Positions 12,983 to 24,044 of a DNA stretch of 64,000 nt are shown here, one piece after another (the stretch's first letter is position 1; each line of letters starts with the position of its first letter). The notes beneath the pieces are model-generated. The model searched no databases and had not been told where the DNA came from. It worked only from the letters and a program-made list of their open reading frames with translations. Both the position numbers and the translations under genes were made by a program. The stretch is from Siphonodentalium dalli (lineage: Eukaryota; Mollusca; Scaphopoda; Gadilida; Siphonodentaliidae): the NCBI GenBank assembly GCA_032622095.1, contig CP136064.1, positions 214,286,205 through 214,350,204 on the forward strand. The letters are read 5' to 3'.

Positions 12983-13032
12983 TTAATTGCGTATATTCTT
13001 ATCTGTAGAGTGAGTTATGTTACATGATTCAA

Positions 13033-14140
13033 CACACGTAATTTGTCTAGTTTAACTGTGATCTGGCCTCGAATAACCGCTTGACTACTTTGCAGATTTG
13101 GGAGCATATTTGAGCTGTGTCGTTGGCTAATATATGTGTGAGTTGGTCCAATCTACTCCTCAATCGAAAATTGATAAAATTGTCATCCATAATTTTAATG
13201 AGTTCATTCCGTATAGGAAGAAATGTTGGACAATCAATTAGGAAATGCCTCTCATCGTCGATGGCTTCGTTATTACACAAAACACATAATCTTCTGACTA
13301 AAGGAATCGGTGGTTGGGCGTGACGACCCTTTTCAATGGCAAGAGAATGATTACTTATTCTTAGACGTGTAAATGCTGAGCGGTCAGCTAGCGACGCTGT
13401 ATTTAAGAGATAAGGTTCTAGGACAATATCTCTTTTAAAAAGTCGATATGTTCTTAATTTATTTTTACCAGTTTTTGAAACACCATCGCGCATACTTGTT
13501 CTAAAGTTTTCAGTGTGATTTTCACGAAGCTAGCGTTTAAATGACTTTAGAAGCTTGTTGTTAGTAATGTCGGAGGGTATAGCCAAGCGTCAAGCCAAAT
13601 GACTCCAGACTTTTGAATATCGAATTCCAGCTACCCCGCTGCGCTGTTCGCGCATTACATCACTTAATATGCCACTCGTACATCTGGATGAGATTTTAAC
13701 CGCATATGAAGCCATTCTACGCAAAGCGTCAATATATAACGGGTAGCTCCCTAATTCAGCTCTGATTGCATTGTTTGAAGCGTATTTACCGACTCCAAGT
13801 ATTTGTTTGCAATGTGTGATATGAAGTTTCTCACACGGATACCGTTCGTGATTTTTTATTGTTAATTCACTTGCCCATAATTCACTGCCATATAGAAGTA
13901 TAGGCTTGATTATCTTATCAAACAGTTTAAGGGAAGTTTTTAGAGGGAGGGGTGCTTTATTAGCAACGCACGATATATTGAATAAAGAGCTTTTCGTCCT
14001 TTGCCACTCAAATTATTTACGACCTGCGTGAATTTTCCTGTGCTGGAAAACGTCATTCCGAGATAGGTATATTCGTTAACCAGATCCAAGAGATTATCTT
14101 CAAGGAAAAACTGAGGGTGAACTTTTGGCTTCCTCCTTCT
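13033..14140 (-). mobile_element. Degenerate LINE ORF2 3' fragment
   Basis: On the minus strand this reads YTYLGMTFSSTGKF (near 14050-14090) and PILLYGSELWASE (near 13880-13910), both C-terminal RT landmarks. It then shows a terminal zinc-knuckle-like CVLCNNEAIDDERHFLIDCP (13220-13290) and stops near 13047. The same motifs occur in the intact LINE at 48-51 kb (EYKYLGVTFTNNG, PILMYGCEIWG, CTFCCNG..DEYHVMLVC), so the two are related. Frame breaks near 13500 and 14000 show it is dead, and the 5' two-thirds is missing. Confidence 0.85.
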
Positions 14141-15840
14141 TCAAGCATTTCGTCTTCTCTGTGGCTATGATGGTGCCCCCCAGCATGCAGACCTGAGCTC
14201 TACAAAGAACTCAAAGTCTGTAGTTAAATTCCCAGAGGGCAATTACTCAGACACAGTGTCAATACTGACCAAGGGATTAACTATCTATCTTGCTATCCAT
14301 AGTGGCATAACTGATAAGATTAAACACATTTGTCTACTAATGGAATGTTTTCTTGGGAATCAAAAATTATTTTCTCCAATATATTTAGTATTGGAAGATT
14401 ATGTACCCATAATTGGGGAAAATGGGGGGGGGCACGTGCCCCCTGTGCCCCCCCCCCCCCGACTCCGCCGCCGCCCCTGAGCACGAGACTGATAACAGTA
14501 TGTTTTAAACATGTGTACTTTATCAATTGTGCTACAATCTTTATCACTCTGAGGAGTATAGTCGAAATTACGTGTATTAAAAGTCAAAATGTGGTGCGAG
14601 ATAAAAAGTCTTCCATGAATGGCAAGTTACATACTAGTAGTCTGGCTTTGGCGGCTAAATACTAAAGATGCATGCCGTCATCTTTGATGTTCCGATGTCC
14701 GGTAAACACGTGCACTGACGCAACTGAGTCGTCGGCAAAGACCAATGCAATCATTTTCAATGGAGTAAGGCCTGGTCATTTGACATCTACTCTCCGACTC
14801 ATTGCATGCGTGTAGACAGTATCGTGGATACTGAAGAAATGCGTAAATCAGATACCTGGGACACTGTTTTCAGCAGGTTTTCAGCTGATTTTAAAATTTT
14901 CATTTGTTAACTACATAAAGTTCACGACACTTCATAATTGTTTATCTGCCGTTGGTCATCCTTTGCATCTCAAATCGCCGTAGAATCACATGACCTAATA
15001 TTCGCGCAGTCCCGCAATCGCTATGACCGTAAAAAGCTGCCGCGATTTGCATGTACGAAAATTTATATAGGTCACTCCATATTCTTCCCAAACGAGAACG
15101 ACAAGTTGGGAAGCAGTCGTGACTGCACTACAAACAGGTCAAGCATGATGCGTCTATTTATAAACACTGCGAGTTTTAGTTCACCTGTGTCACCTGTCAA
15201 TTTGTCAACGCATGGCTGTTTACCGTTCGTGTTTGGTGATTTTCATTCGTTTAATACAAGCTATGTCTGTGTAAACATTATGTGAGTTCGCCATACAGTT
15301 GATAAATCAAATTATGATGATATATTGGTTCATATTATGGTGTAAGTAATGAATGTAAAGTCACAGGTTGAAAATAGCGGATATCCGGTTATGATCCGGT
15401 TACACGTCACGGTTAACCGGCTACAAAAATAGGTCAACCGTTTCAGCACTATTTTGTTCAACTCATGTCACATAATCTGAGTCAAAGATTATCTCCATTA
15501 GGTATTCAACAGTAGCTATATTTCTGCATATATGTCCAGTTTACATCATATCTGTATTTTTAATTCTTAGCTGCGTGAACAGAAAAAATATTTCCTCATT
15601 TCCCTTAATCAGAATCAAAGATTATCTCCATTTGGAATTCAACAGTACCTATATTTCTGCATAGAGTTTATCCTAACATATCAGTTGCATCATAATTTGA
15701 ATTCGTGGCTGCGTGAACAGATATCTCCACCAGGGTGCAACAATGTGTCAAACTCATCGTCATCTTAAGAAGAATGTATATTGATATGAAAGTTTCAGAA
15801 AATGGCTACCACAATGCAGTTACCTGCCACCTGGAATGTC

Positions 15841-16014
15841 ATGTCATGTCCTTATCTTCCGAATCCTTCATGTCATGTCCTTATCTTCCGAATCCTTCAT
15901 GTCATGTCCTTATCTTCCGACTCATTCATGTCATGTCCTTATCTTCCGAAGCATTCATGTCATGTCCTTATCTTCCGAATCATTCATGTCATGTCCTTAT
16001 CTTCCGAATCCTTG
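15841..16014 (+). repeat. 29 bp minisatellite, 6 units
   Basis: The unit begins ATGTCATGTCCTTATCTTCC and repeats six times with one or two substitutions per unit. Because 29 is not a multiple of three, the array is open in all three forward frames, which produces three overlapping spurious ORFs. Confidence 0.95.
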
Positions 16015-16069
16015 TGTCAACCATAGGCATATAACCCTTCCATCACTGGAGATTCCTCACATTTTTACG

Positions 16070-16262
16070 ACCGTGCCAATGCATTCTCTTATATATGCTA
16101 GTCTCGCATATATATACAAGAGAATGCATCGGCTTAACAATATTTACCTTGACATTGCAAAGCCAGTGAATTCTCGTATTCTCTCATGATGTTCCATATA
16201 TATTCACCGCCACGTGATATTTAATGCTACACCAGAGCAGCTCCCGTTTTGAAAGCGTTACC
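16070..16262 (+). repeat. Dispersed repeat R1, copy 3
   Basis: Palindromic CATTCTCTTATATATGC / AAGAGAATGCAT motifs are followed by ACCAGAGCAGCTCCCGTTTTG. Same family as 1562-1682 and 54175-54350. Confidence 0.65.
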
Positions 16263-16379
16263 GTACTACATATATATCTTGGGGTCATGCAAAGAAGGCA
16301 CGAGGCACAGGTGTGCATGGGATAATAGGATCCCGCAAAGACTCGCGTCGTGCATCTTAGTTAAAGGCACGTTCGTTGC

Positions 16380-16800
16380 AGAAATATTCACATTTGTTCA
16401 AATTGCCATCAATGGAAGGAATATTAAAATATATATAGTTTTGTTCATATGCCAAACATAATCAGCGCGTAAATAGTATATTGTCGTCAAGACGTACGAT
16501 TGTGTATATCTGTTTACATAACACAGCGCAATTCTATTGGTTAATTACACACAAATGATATAAGCGCTCTTTATTATTTCCATATCAGGAAAACAGTAAC
16601 AAATAACGCTCTTTATGTTTACCAATCCGGATCTAAACAAAAGCCAGGTACTGTGACGTTTTTTGCTATTGTTTACATAACAAAGGAAAAACATTTGACA
16701 ATAACATACTATTTGTGCCATATTTCTGATTGGTATAAGAACAAAATCTGTCTATATTTTACTATTCTTTCTGTTTATGGCGGTTTTTGACGGAGCTGAA
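16380..16800 (+). repeat. Inverted repeat pair, arm 1
   Basis: This is the reverse complement of about 25250-25745; shared stretches include CTCTTTATTATTTCCATATC, CCATATTTCTGATTG and CCGTCAAAAACCGCC-type ends. Each copy lies upstream of a CRmid exon (16966 and 26975), in opposite orientation. It looks like a dispersed element of about 450 bp. Confidence 0.75.
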
Positions 16801-16965
16801 TAATTTAACATCATACCCACCGCCAACACCGCCGTATCTGTAATGGTTGATGCCAAGAGTCGCACGAACCTACACCGATGTTCACAATTGCAATACAACA
16901 CAGCAAATTAGTTTCCATAACCCTAGTAAAATAATCACACATGCGATCTTATATTCCAATTCCAG

Positions 16966-17085
16966 GGGTTTTACGGTTCAACAGAACAAATTTGTAACAC
17001 AACCCTGTGGTGCAAGCTACCAGGTGATACAGATTCTTGTCAAGGGACCACAGCATTGGACGGGACGATGTGCGCTGACTATAAG
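16966..17085 (+). CDS. Exon B3: middle of ADAM-type CR domain
   Basis: This 120 bp exon is phase 0-0: acceptor TTCCAG ends at 16965, donor TATAAG|GTGAGT at 17086. It encodes ICNTTLWCKLPGDTDSC and TTALDGTMCADYK, the clearest LWC...ALDGT.C match in the gene. Confidence 0.92.
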
Positions 17086-17224
17086 GTGAGTACACATCGC
17101 GGAAGGTCCCTATATTGCGCAAATTTCACAGTATGATTAGCTGGTCCTCCCTAACATTTGTTACAGTCAGAATTAAGCAGTTTCGAGTTCATTGATACCC
17201 CCATAATGTTTTGATTGCGGCCAG

Positions 17225-17605
17225 TTTGCTAAAGTTCCGTGGGCACTGTTAATATGTGTTAAAGATGCATAATCCGAATTAACGCTCCCAATTTACTATT
17301 TCATTGGTTTGGGGGGGGGGTAAATTTTGTGTATTCAAGTCGAGGAACCCACCCATCAAAGCTGAGAGTGATCAGATATCGAGCCGACGGTCTCGGACCA
17401 AATTGCGGATGAAGATGGATAACTTTAAAATCAAGTGACTTTGTGTGTTAGATATTTGACAATCCGGGCAAATTTCGTTGAACAAAATGTTGATAAATAA
17501 AACTTTTTTGGGCAATTTTATACTATTGTTGACGGTTACAATTATTTTTGGCAATTAATCGATTCTGAAAACTGAAGCTGCATGGCAAGAAATGTTGATG
17601 TTATT
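17225..17605 (-). repeat. Dispersed repeat R2, 3' part of a split copy
   Basis: In reverse orientation it matches 32270-32720, 43235-43640 and 54670-54925 (shared GTTGAACAAAATGTTGATAA and AGATGGATAACT). The copy resumes at about 19818-19900 (GGAGACAATCGGATTGGGTA) after the inserted element. Confidence 0.7.
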
Positions 17606-19815
17606 ATACTTCCATATTTTAATATGGAAGTATATTGTTATTCAATTTTTTATTTTTTTCCAATATTATTTATTATACTAAGCAATTTTATAATGCTTAA
17701 ATCTCAGGAAGTATGAGAGGTAGAGCGCTGGAATTTGGTATGTTTATAGCCCAATGATAGTTGTAGTGCATCGGGCTATATAGGATTTTGTCCTAACTTG
17801 CTTTGCAGAGTTATCTCCCTTTATGTGTAAAACTGGGGGTTGCAGTATCTCGAAAAGTATGAATAGCAGCAACTTGATATTTGGACCGTATGTACAACTC
17901 AGTATGCCCTATTGGGTCCATGCATTATAATTTATGTCCGAGCTTTCCCTACAGAGTTGTCGCCCTTGATTCGCAAAATTCGATTTATTTCATATCCTGT
18001 GTCCGCCTATAACATTCAAGGTAGCCAGATATGAGGGCTTCTATGCAGTTACTTGTTAGCAACTTTCTACGAAAATAAGTATTGAACAGGAACGGTCTTA
18101 TATGTTTGGGGTTTGGGTGGGGGCAAAATTTTCGAATTTGTTTTTTTCGATGATTCCAACTACTTTTACTGTCGTGTATCTATAGGACGTACTAATGATT
18201 CTCCTGAAAGAATTTTGGAAATCGGTTGAGAAATGTCCAAGTTACAGACCATCGAAAATTGTATTCATACATCGATTTAGGAGAAAGTGCTTGTGGACAA
18301 AACTCCTCCTAGACAACGCACGTGAACTGTATTTGGTTTATGTGAGCGTGTTATCCATAGAAAGAAGACGAAAATGGTGCAATTTTGACCAAGATCCAAA
18401 AACATTGGTCCGTATTAGGGAGGGGGGAATTATCATATTTTTTTTGTCTCCGATTTGAACCAAAATTGTTATGAAGTATCTATACGACGTACTAATGCTA
18501 CTCGTGAAAGAATTTTGTAAATCGATTGAGAAATGTGGAAATTGTGGCCCCTTCATTTTTTTCAAGTTTACAGAAGATGCACTATGAATTTAAATTCCTT
18601 CAACCAATCGTCACGTGTTTGGTGTCATTCGATGGGGAATTTTCAGTACTTCTAAACAATTACCCACTTGCCGTAGTATGTCGATGGAGGCCAACGATAT
18701 TCGAAAAGTATGCACTGAACAACATACATATTGGCCTACATAGTAGAATATCGCCACAATACCTTACCAAAACCCTACTACATATTATAGGGACATCAAA
18801 TACGAACACAATGACGCAAAAATTAGCTCGAAATCTTGAAAATTGGCCAATATATGGCGATTTTTCTACCCGCGTCACCAAATTTCGAGGCATGGGTGGG
18901 GGTCACACCAGAACATTCCAACTGAACACAGAAATGTCAATGAACCATACAATCGACATTCCAATCAATTCCGCGCGATTCCCTTATTACACTTCCATAT
19001 TTTAATATGGAAGTATATTGTTATTCAATTTTTTATTTTTTTCCAATATTATTTATTATACTAAGCAATTTTATAATGCTTAAATCTCAGGAAGTATGAG
19101 AGGTAGAGCGCTGGAATTTGGTATGTTTATATCCCAATGATAGTTGTAGTGCATCGGGCTATATAGGATTTTGTCCTAACTTGCTTTGCAGAGTTATCTC
19201 CCTTTATGTGTAAAACTGGGGGTTGCAGTATCTCGAAAAGTATGAATAGCAGCAACTTTAAATTTGGACCGCATGTACAACTCAGTATGCCCTATTGGGT
19301 CCATGCATTACAATTTATGTCCGAGCTTTCCCTACAGAGTTGTCGCCCATGATTCGCAAAATTCTATTTATTTCATATCCTGTGTCCGCCTATAACATTC
19401 AAGGTAGCCAGATATGAGGGCTTCTATGCAGTTACTTGTTAGCAACTTTCTATGAAAATAAGTTTTGAACAGGAAAGGACTTATATTTTTGGGGTTTGGG
19501 TGGGGGCAAAATTTTCGAATTTGTTTTTTTCGATGATTCCAACTACTTTTACTGTCGTGTATCTATAGGACATACTAATGATTCTCCTGATAGAATTTTT
19601 TAGAGTTAAGTGCTGTAGATAGGTCTATGGAAAGGGTTTTGATTATGGATTGGCTACGGCTAAGGTTGTTCTTATCGAAATATTAGGGTTATGAAGCGGT
19701 TTATGGGTAAGGATTGAATAGCGGTGGGTGGAGGATTGAATTATGGATGGTGATCGGGGATGGGGAATTTATATGGAAGTATCAAAATTCTGCAGGCCAG
19801 AATTTTAACCCTCTA
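17606..19815. mobile_element. ~1.38 kb repeat unit in tandem (1.6 copies), inserted into repeat R2
   Basis: Unit 1 begins near 17606 and unit 2 near 18987, both with TTCCATATTTTAATATGGAA followed by near-identical sequence (TTATCTCCCTTTATGTGTAA). The element ends with ATATGGAAGTATC near 19778, an inverted echo of its start. Internal sequence repeats too: 18181-18245 resembles 18478-18545. The ORF of 159 codons at 18526 shows no known domain. The family is unidentified; short palindromic ends suggest a non-autonomous DNA element. Confidence 0.6.
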
Positions 19816-20101
19816 GTTATTGTTGTTGTTGTTGTTGTTGAAATCTCATTATATGGAGACAATCGGATTGGGTACCTTTAATATGTGTTAAAATGAATGT
19901 GCAGCAGGATACTTCATATCAATAACGCCTATATTTAGAATGACGATTTGACAAAGACGATGAATATGACATTTGGTAAAGATAACGGTAATAAATAACG
20001 TTTTCGTCGTCATACGAAATAATTTAGGGAAACTATGAAATAATAGTCCGAAATATGTCACTGTGACAATGATTATTAAATGATGTCATTGCCCGTTTTA
20101 G

Positions 20102-20150
20102 GTGTGTGTTGGTGGAATTTGCACGTTTTACGGAGGGGCGCCTCAACTTG
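20102..20150 (+). CDS. Exon B4: end of ADAM-type CR domain
   Basis: This 49 bp exon runs from phase 0 to phase 1: acceptor TTTTAG ends at 20101, donor CTTG|GTAAGT at 20151. It encodes VCVGGICTFYGGAPQLG and closes cassette B. Confidence 0.9.
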
Positions 20151-20244
20151 GTAAGTTTCTCAAAAGCAGCAAGTTAACTGAGACACGTTTTACAGTTTCA
20201 ACACCTCTTTATACAGTACATTCAAGAAATCGTCGTTATTAAAC

Positions 20245-20990
20245 CCACCGCAACGAGTTGTGGGGGGTATACTGGAATCAGCCTGTCCGTCCGTCTGTCC
20301 GTCGAGCCGTCATGACGTCCGTCCGTCCGTGAACACAATTTTGTCCGTGCTTTTATTCCTACATTTTCCGGTCATTATTTTTGAAACTAGGCACAGATAT
20401 TTAGTACCATGGGAACCTGTGCACCTGCGATTATGAGGTATGTCCGATTTTTTTGTTTGGAGTTAGCCCCCTTTTTCCACTTACAAAATCTTCTCAAAAT
20501 GCATAATTTTGTCCGCGCTTTTATTTCTACATTTTCTGATCAATTGTTTTGAAACTTGGCACAGATAATTAGTACCATGGGAACCTGTGCACCTGTGATT
20601 ATGAGGTCTGTCCGAATTTTTTTTTGTGGAGTTAGCCCCATTTTTCAACTTAGAAAATCTTCTCAAAATACATAATTTTGTCCGAGCTTTTATTCCTATA
20701 TTTTTCGGTAGATTTTTAAAGAAATTTGCTGCAGATATTATTCCTACATTTTCTGGTCAATTGTTTTGAAACTTGGCACATATAATTAGTACCATGGAAA
20801 CCTGTGCATCTGCGATTATGAGGTCTGTCCGAATTTGTTTTGTGGATTTAGCCCCATTTTTCAACTTAGAAAATCTTCTCAAAATGCAAAATTTTGTTTT
20901 ATCTAAATGTGTACTGACATGTGAAAAATCTTAGTATTTTAAAAACAAGATGGTTTCCTTAGTCCCATTGGGACAGTCACACTTCTAGTT
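20245..20990 (+). repeat. Dispersed repeat with CTGTCCGTCCGT head and three internal ~160 bp units
   Basis: It begins ACCCACCGCAACGAGTTGTG and GTCCGTCCGTCTGTCCGTC. It then repeats 'GAAAC(T)(T/A)GGCACA.ATA.TTAGTACCATGG' three times (near 20380, 20550 and 20770), each followed by ATTATGAGGT.TGTCCGA. It ends near TTGGGACAGTCACACTTCTA. It is non-coding. Confidence 0.75.
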
Positions 20991-21288
20991 TTTCTGTGTC
21001 ATTTCCATGGTATTTGGCAAAACCGAATGAAGCGATATTGATTACTCGTATAGGGTGCATTTGGGTGCCCACACTTGTTATTTATGTTAGAAACAACTAC
21101 CGAATTGCTACAAGACGACACCCAAAATATTCATATTTTGATCGTTATCTACCAATCATTCAAGCGGATTTAATGTTAGGTTCATCTCTCTTGATATATA
21201 AATATGTGTGAAAGACCAATCAAAAAGAAAATTATGCCAACGGAGGCCGAATTCATGCCTCGAATAATATGACATGTATTCCTTGTAG

Positions 21289-21384
21289 GCTGTTGTGGTG
21301 ACAAGTATTACGCCTCATGCAAAACATATTCCAAGGTTTTACTATAATCATGGAAATATTACGACAACTGCTGCAAGACATGAA
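21289..21384 (+). pseudogene. Decayed C6 exon
   Basis: It has an acceptor (CTTGTAG, ends 21288) and reads CCGDKYYASCKTYSK, then hits TAA. After a frame slip it continues YDNCCKT and ends in TGA. All landmarks of a C6 module are present, but the reading frame is broken and no donor follows. It sits directly in front of the functional C6 exon of cassette C, so it is a relic of an extra module. Confidence 0.8.
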
Positions 21385-22146
21385 TGTTCTCTAAATGGTT
21401 CATGACATGAGTGACCCTGTGTGTTGGTGATTATATGAACTCACTCTTATGTCAAACGCTTCTGGCCTTAGACCTCCTTCAGTTGATATTATCCAGACAA
21501 ACCAAATCACACATACAAATATACATGAATAGCAATGATAGATGCTTCCTAACGAAGCTAAATGTTTTTCGTAACATGGCGTCAAGAAACACTAGATAGC
21601 GTTATCACACAAAGATAATTACAGAGCATATTGTGGACACTCGACTTCATAATGAAAAGTCGAGCTATGAAGATGTTCATCCGCCGCGACATTACATTGA
21701 TACTATGACGGTATCGGTGTTAGAAAAATTGTCAATGGTAATAAACAACTGAGAGTAACATGGTAACACATACACAAAGAAAGTTAAATCCACAGACTGG
21801 TCACGGTTTCAACACAAGGGTAAATAGCACCAATTTGAACATTTGGATGTCAATGTTACGATAACGTTGCCTAAAATCAGCGTTAATACGAGATATAACA
21901 TTACAATTAGGCTCAGTACATCCAGTTCTTGGCGAATTGCCAAATTGACTGGATATTTAAATGCGCTGCAAAGTTATTGTTGTACAAGTACGAATGTGCA
22001 CGCGTGACTGGCGAATAATTCGGTCTTATACTTATACCGCATCGGTTGACAATATCAGTAACATTGGTCATTTGTGTACGATGGCGCATGCGCATGATGA
22101 TTGTTTTATGTTGTGTAAACATGTCGTTTTTGTTCAATTTGTGTAG

Positions 22147-22269
22147 GTTGTTACGGAGATAGGTACTACAGTTCGTGCACAGCAATACAGCATTCACAAT
22201 GCTACATAGCGTCGAATTACGACAACTGTTGCAAGACATGTGACGGGTACAAAGATTCTTCATCCCCAA
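22147..22269 (+). CDS. Exon C1: C6 module
   Basis: This 123 bp exon is phase 1-1 with acceptor TGTGTAG (ends 22146) and donor CCA A|GTGAGT. It encodes CYGDRYYSSCTAIQHSQC and NYDNCCKTCDGYKD. It is the duplicate of the exon at 8982, with a few substitutions and all six cysteines kept. Confidence 0.9.
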
Positions 22270-23490
22270 GTGAGTTTCCTTGATAAATAATATGAGGCAT
22301 CTTTCAAAATTGCGTATGACGTTTGAATCCAGCCTGTTCTCCCGAAAATCCACACATTATCTACTTATAAAGAACTTGTTTTCGTGAGATAAATTGCTTA
22401 GAATCGCCTCATTGTGAGTCGTTAATGTGCTGAAAATGAGAGCATTTTAGTCACATTATCGACTCATAATGAGGCAATTCTAAGCATATTATGTGCGGAC
22501 CATGACACAAAAAAGCCAACCCACGATTTTTTAGGTGTACGATCTTTAACATGTGTTTTCACTATGGCCGGCGCCATAAAACTAAATAATTGCTGTGACT
22601 CCATTATCTGCTTATTTCAGAATCAAATAATCACATTATCTACATATTTCACAATATAGGCCGACTATATATGTGCGTATTTGCTCGACGATATGTTGTT
22701 GAATCGCTTTGATTTAGTCAAATTGCTTACTTTACCAGTTAATTCCGTCTTATCGCTTGTGTTCGCACCTTTTCGTTTGTTCGCGGCGTTCATTCCTTTT
22801 AAGCTGTCGCTTCATATTGCTGTGCTTTTTGTTGGTGCTGCTGCTTAACGAAACAAACACTAAACAAACCGATGATTGCGACAGAACGCGAGGCCTATAC
22901 TCACTGTATACGTCGCAACTATGTTGATGAGATGTCTGATCACTGGATGTGGGTTACCTGTTTTAATCACACTTATATACCACCGTTTTTTAATGGAATA
23001 TATTTGTGTAATATGTTTATTATTTAATGGCCATTTCTTAATTTAATTTTTTAATTCGTAAAAGGCTCGTCAGCGGCGTAGCCTTTCAACCAGCCACCAA
23101 GGCATGTACGCAATGATGATTCACATTGAATGTCCACTAAGTTGAAGAACAGTTAAATATAGAAGTTTTTTTTATTCCACTGAGCCCGTGCGTCATATAT
23201 TTGAATATATATAGTTGAATAGAGTTGTATCCATAAGACCTCACATTAGGCAAGCGTGGCTACTAATGTGAAAGGTTCAAAACAATTGGCTACCAGAAGT
23301 CCAGAACTAGGACAACGAGGTCTTTGGGGGTGTCTCACGAACACAAATTTCAACCTCCAACAGTTGGATAACTTCAAATTCTAATGCAAGTGGGTTCAAA
23401 TGGAATTTCCAAGTATATGCTACCCAACGTCCCTTGTCGCTACATGTTTGCATAGAGCATAATCATCTACTACCGTCGTACGTATTTTAG
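22270..23490. other. Intron C1-C2
   Basis: It lies inside segmental duplication copy 2 and has no separate features. The acceptor is ATTTTAG, ending at 23490. Confidence 0.6.
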
Positions 23491-24044
23491 GTTGCACATA
23501 CGGCGATAAACAGACAACGGGGTGTGATTTTAATTCGTGCTCGTGGTACCCCGACAGCTTCCTTAGTGTATGCTGCAAAACTTGCGCTCATATGTTCACA
23601 ACGGAAAGGACAACTACGCTAAAACCCACGACTACCAGCATTACGACCACTACAACAGTGACAACAACAACCTCTACAGCAACAACTGGTACTACAACAA
23701 CAACAACTACTACTACTACTACAACTACGCCGAGGACAACGACGACGACAACAACTACTACTACTACTACAACGCCGACGACAACAACAACAACAACAAC
23801 AACAACGACGACAACAACAACTACTACCACTACGCCGGCGACAACGACGACAACAACAACTACTACTACTACTACTACTACTACAACAACTACTACGACG
23901 ACGACAACAACAACTACGACAACAACCACAAAACAAACTGTCAAAACAACAAAACCGCTGACCACACAACGCCCAACCGTACAAGTTCTCAATGGTCAGG
24001 ACCAATGTCGATCTGAACAAGGATCAGATTCTCAGATATGTTTG
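23491..24044 (+). CDS. Exon C2: C6 module, Thr-rich mucin linker, start of CR domain
   Basis: This 554 bp exon enters in phase 1 and leaves in phase 0 (TTG|GTGAGT at 24045). It encodes CTYGDKQTTGCDFNSC and VCCKTC, then about 110 residues dominated by Thr with scattered Pro and Ala, and VLNGQDQCRSEQGSDSQICL. The Thr tract differs in sequence and punctuation from its paralogue at 10643, so it has evolved by repeat slippage since the duplication. Its 3' end is the seed of the minisatellite that follows. Confidence 0.9.

Larger units (their letters stand above)
11194..16965. other. Intron B2-B3, 5.8 kb, repeat-rich
   Basis: It contains GGTTAACCGG/ATCCGG-rich stretches near 11940-12010 and 15370-15440, a (TAGA)n and (TA)n tract at 12790-12980, a minus-strand LINE fragment at 13033-14140, a C-rich tract at 14445-14460, a 29 bp minisatellite at 15841-16014, repeat R1 at 16070-16262, and one arm of an inverted repeat pair at 16380-16800. 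Confidence 0.6.
17086..20101. other. Intron B3-B4 with a nested repeat insertion
   Basis: Repeat R2 (minus orientation) is split by a roughly 2.2 kb tandem element at 17606-19815. The remaining sequence up to the acceptor at 20100-20101 is unremarkable. Confidence 0.6.
20151..22146. other. Intron B4-C1
   Basis: It holds a dispersed repeat at 20245-20990, a decayed C6 exon at 21289-21384, and the start of segmental duplication copy 2 at about 21381. Confidence 0.65.

Noticed and set aside
18526-19005. 159-codon ORF as a gene
   Set aside because: It lies within a tandem non-coding repeat unit, has no domain or codon pattern, and ends in the unit's palindromic border.
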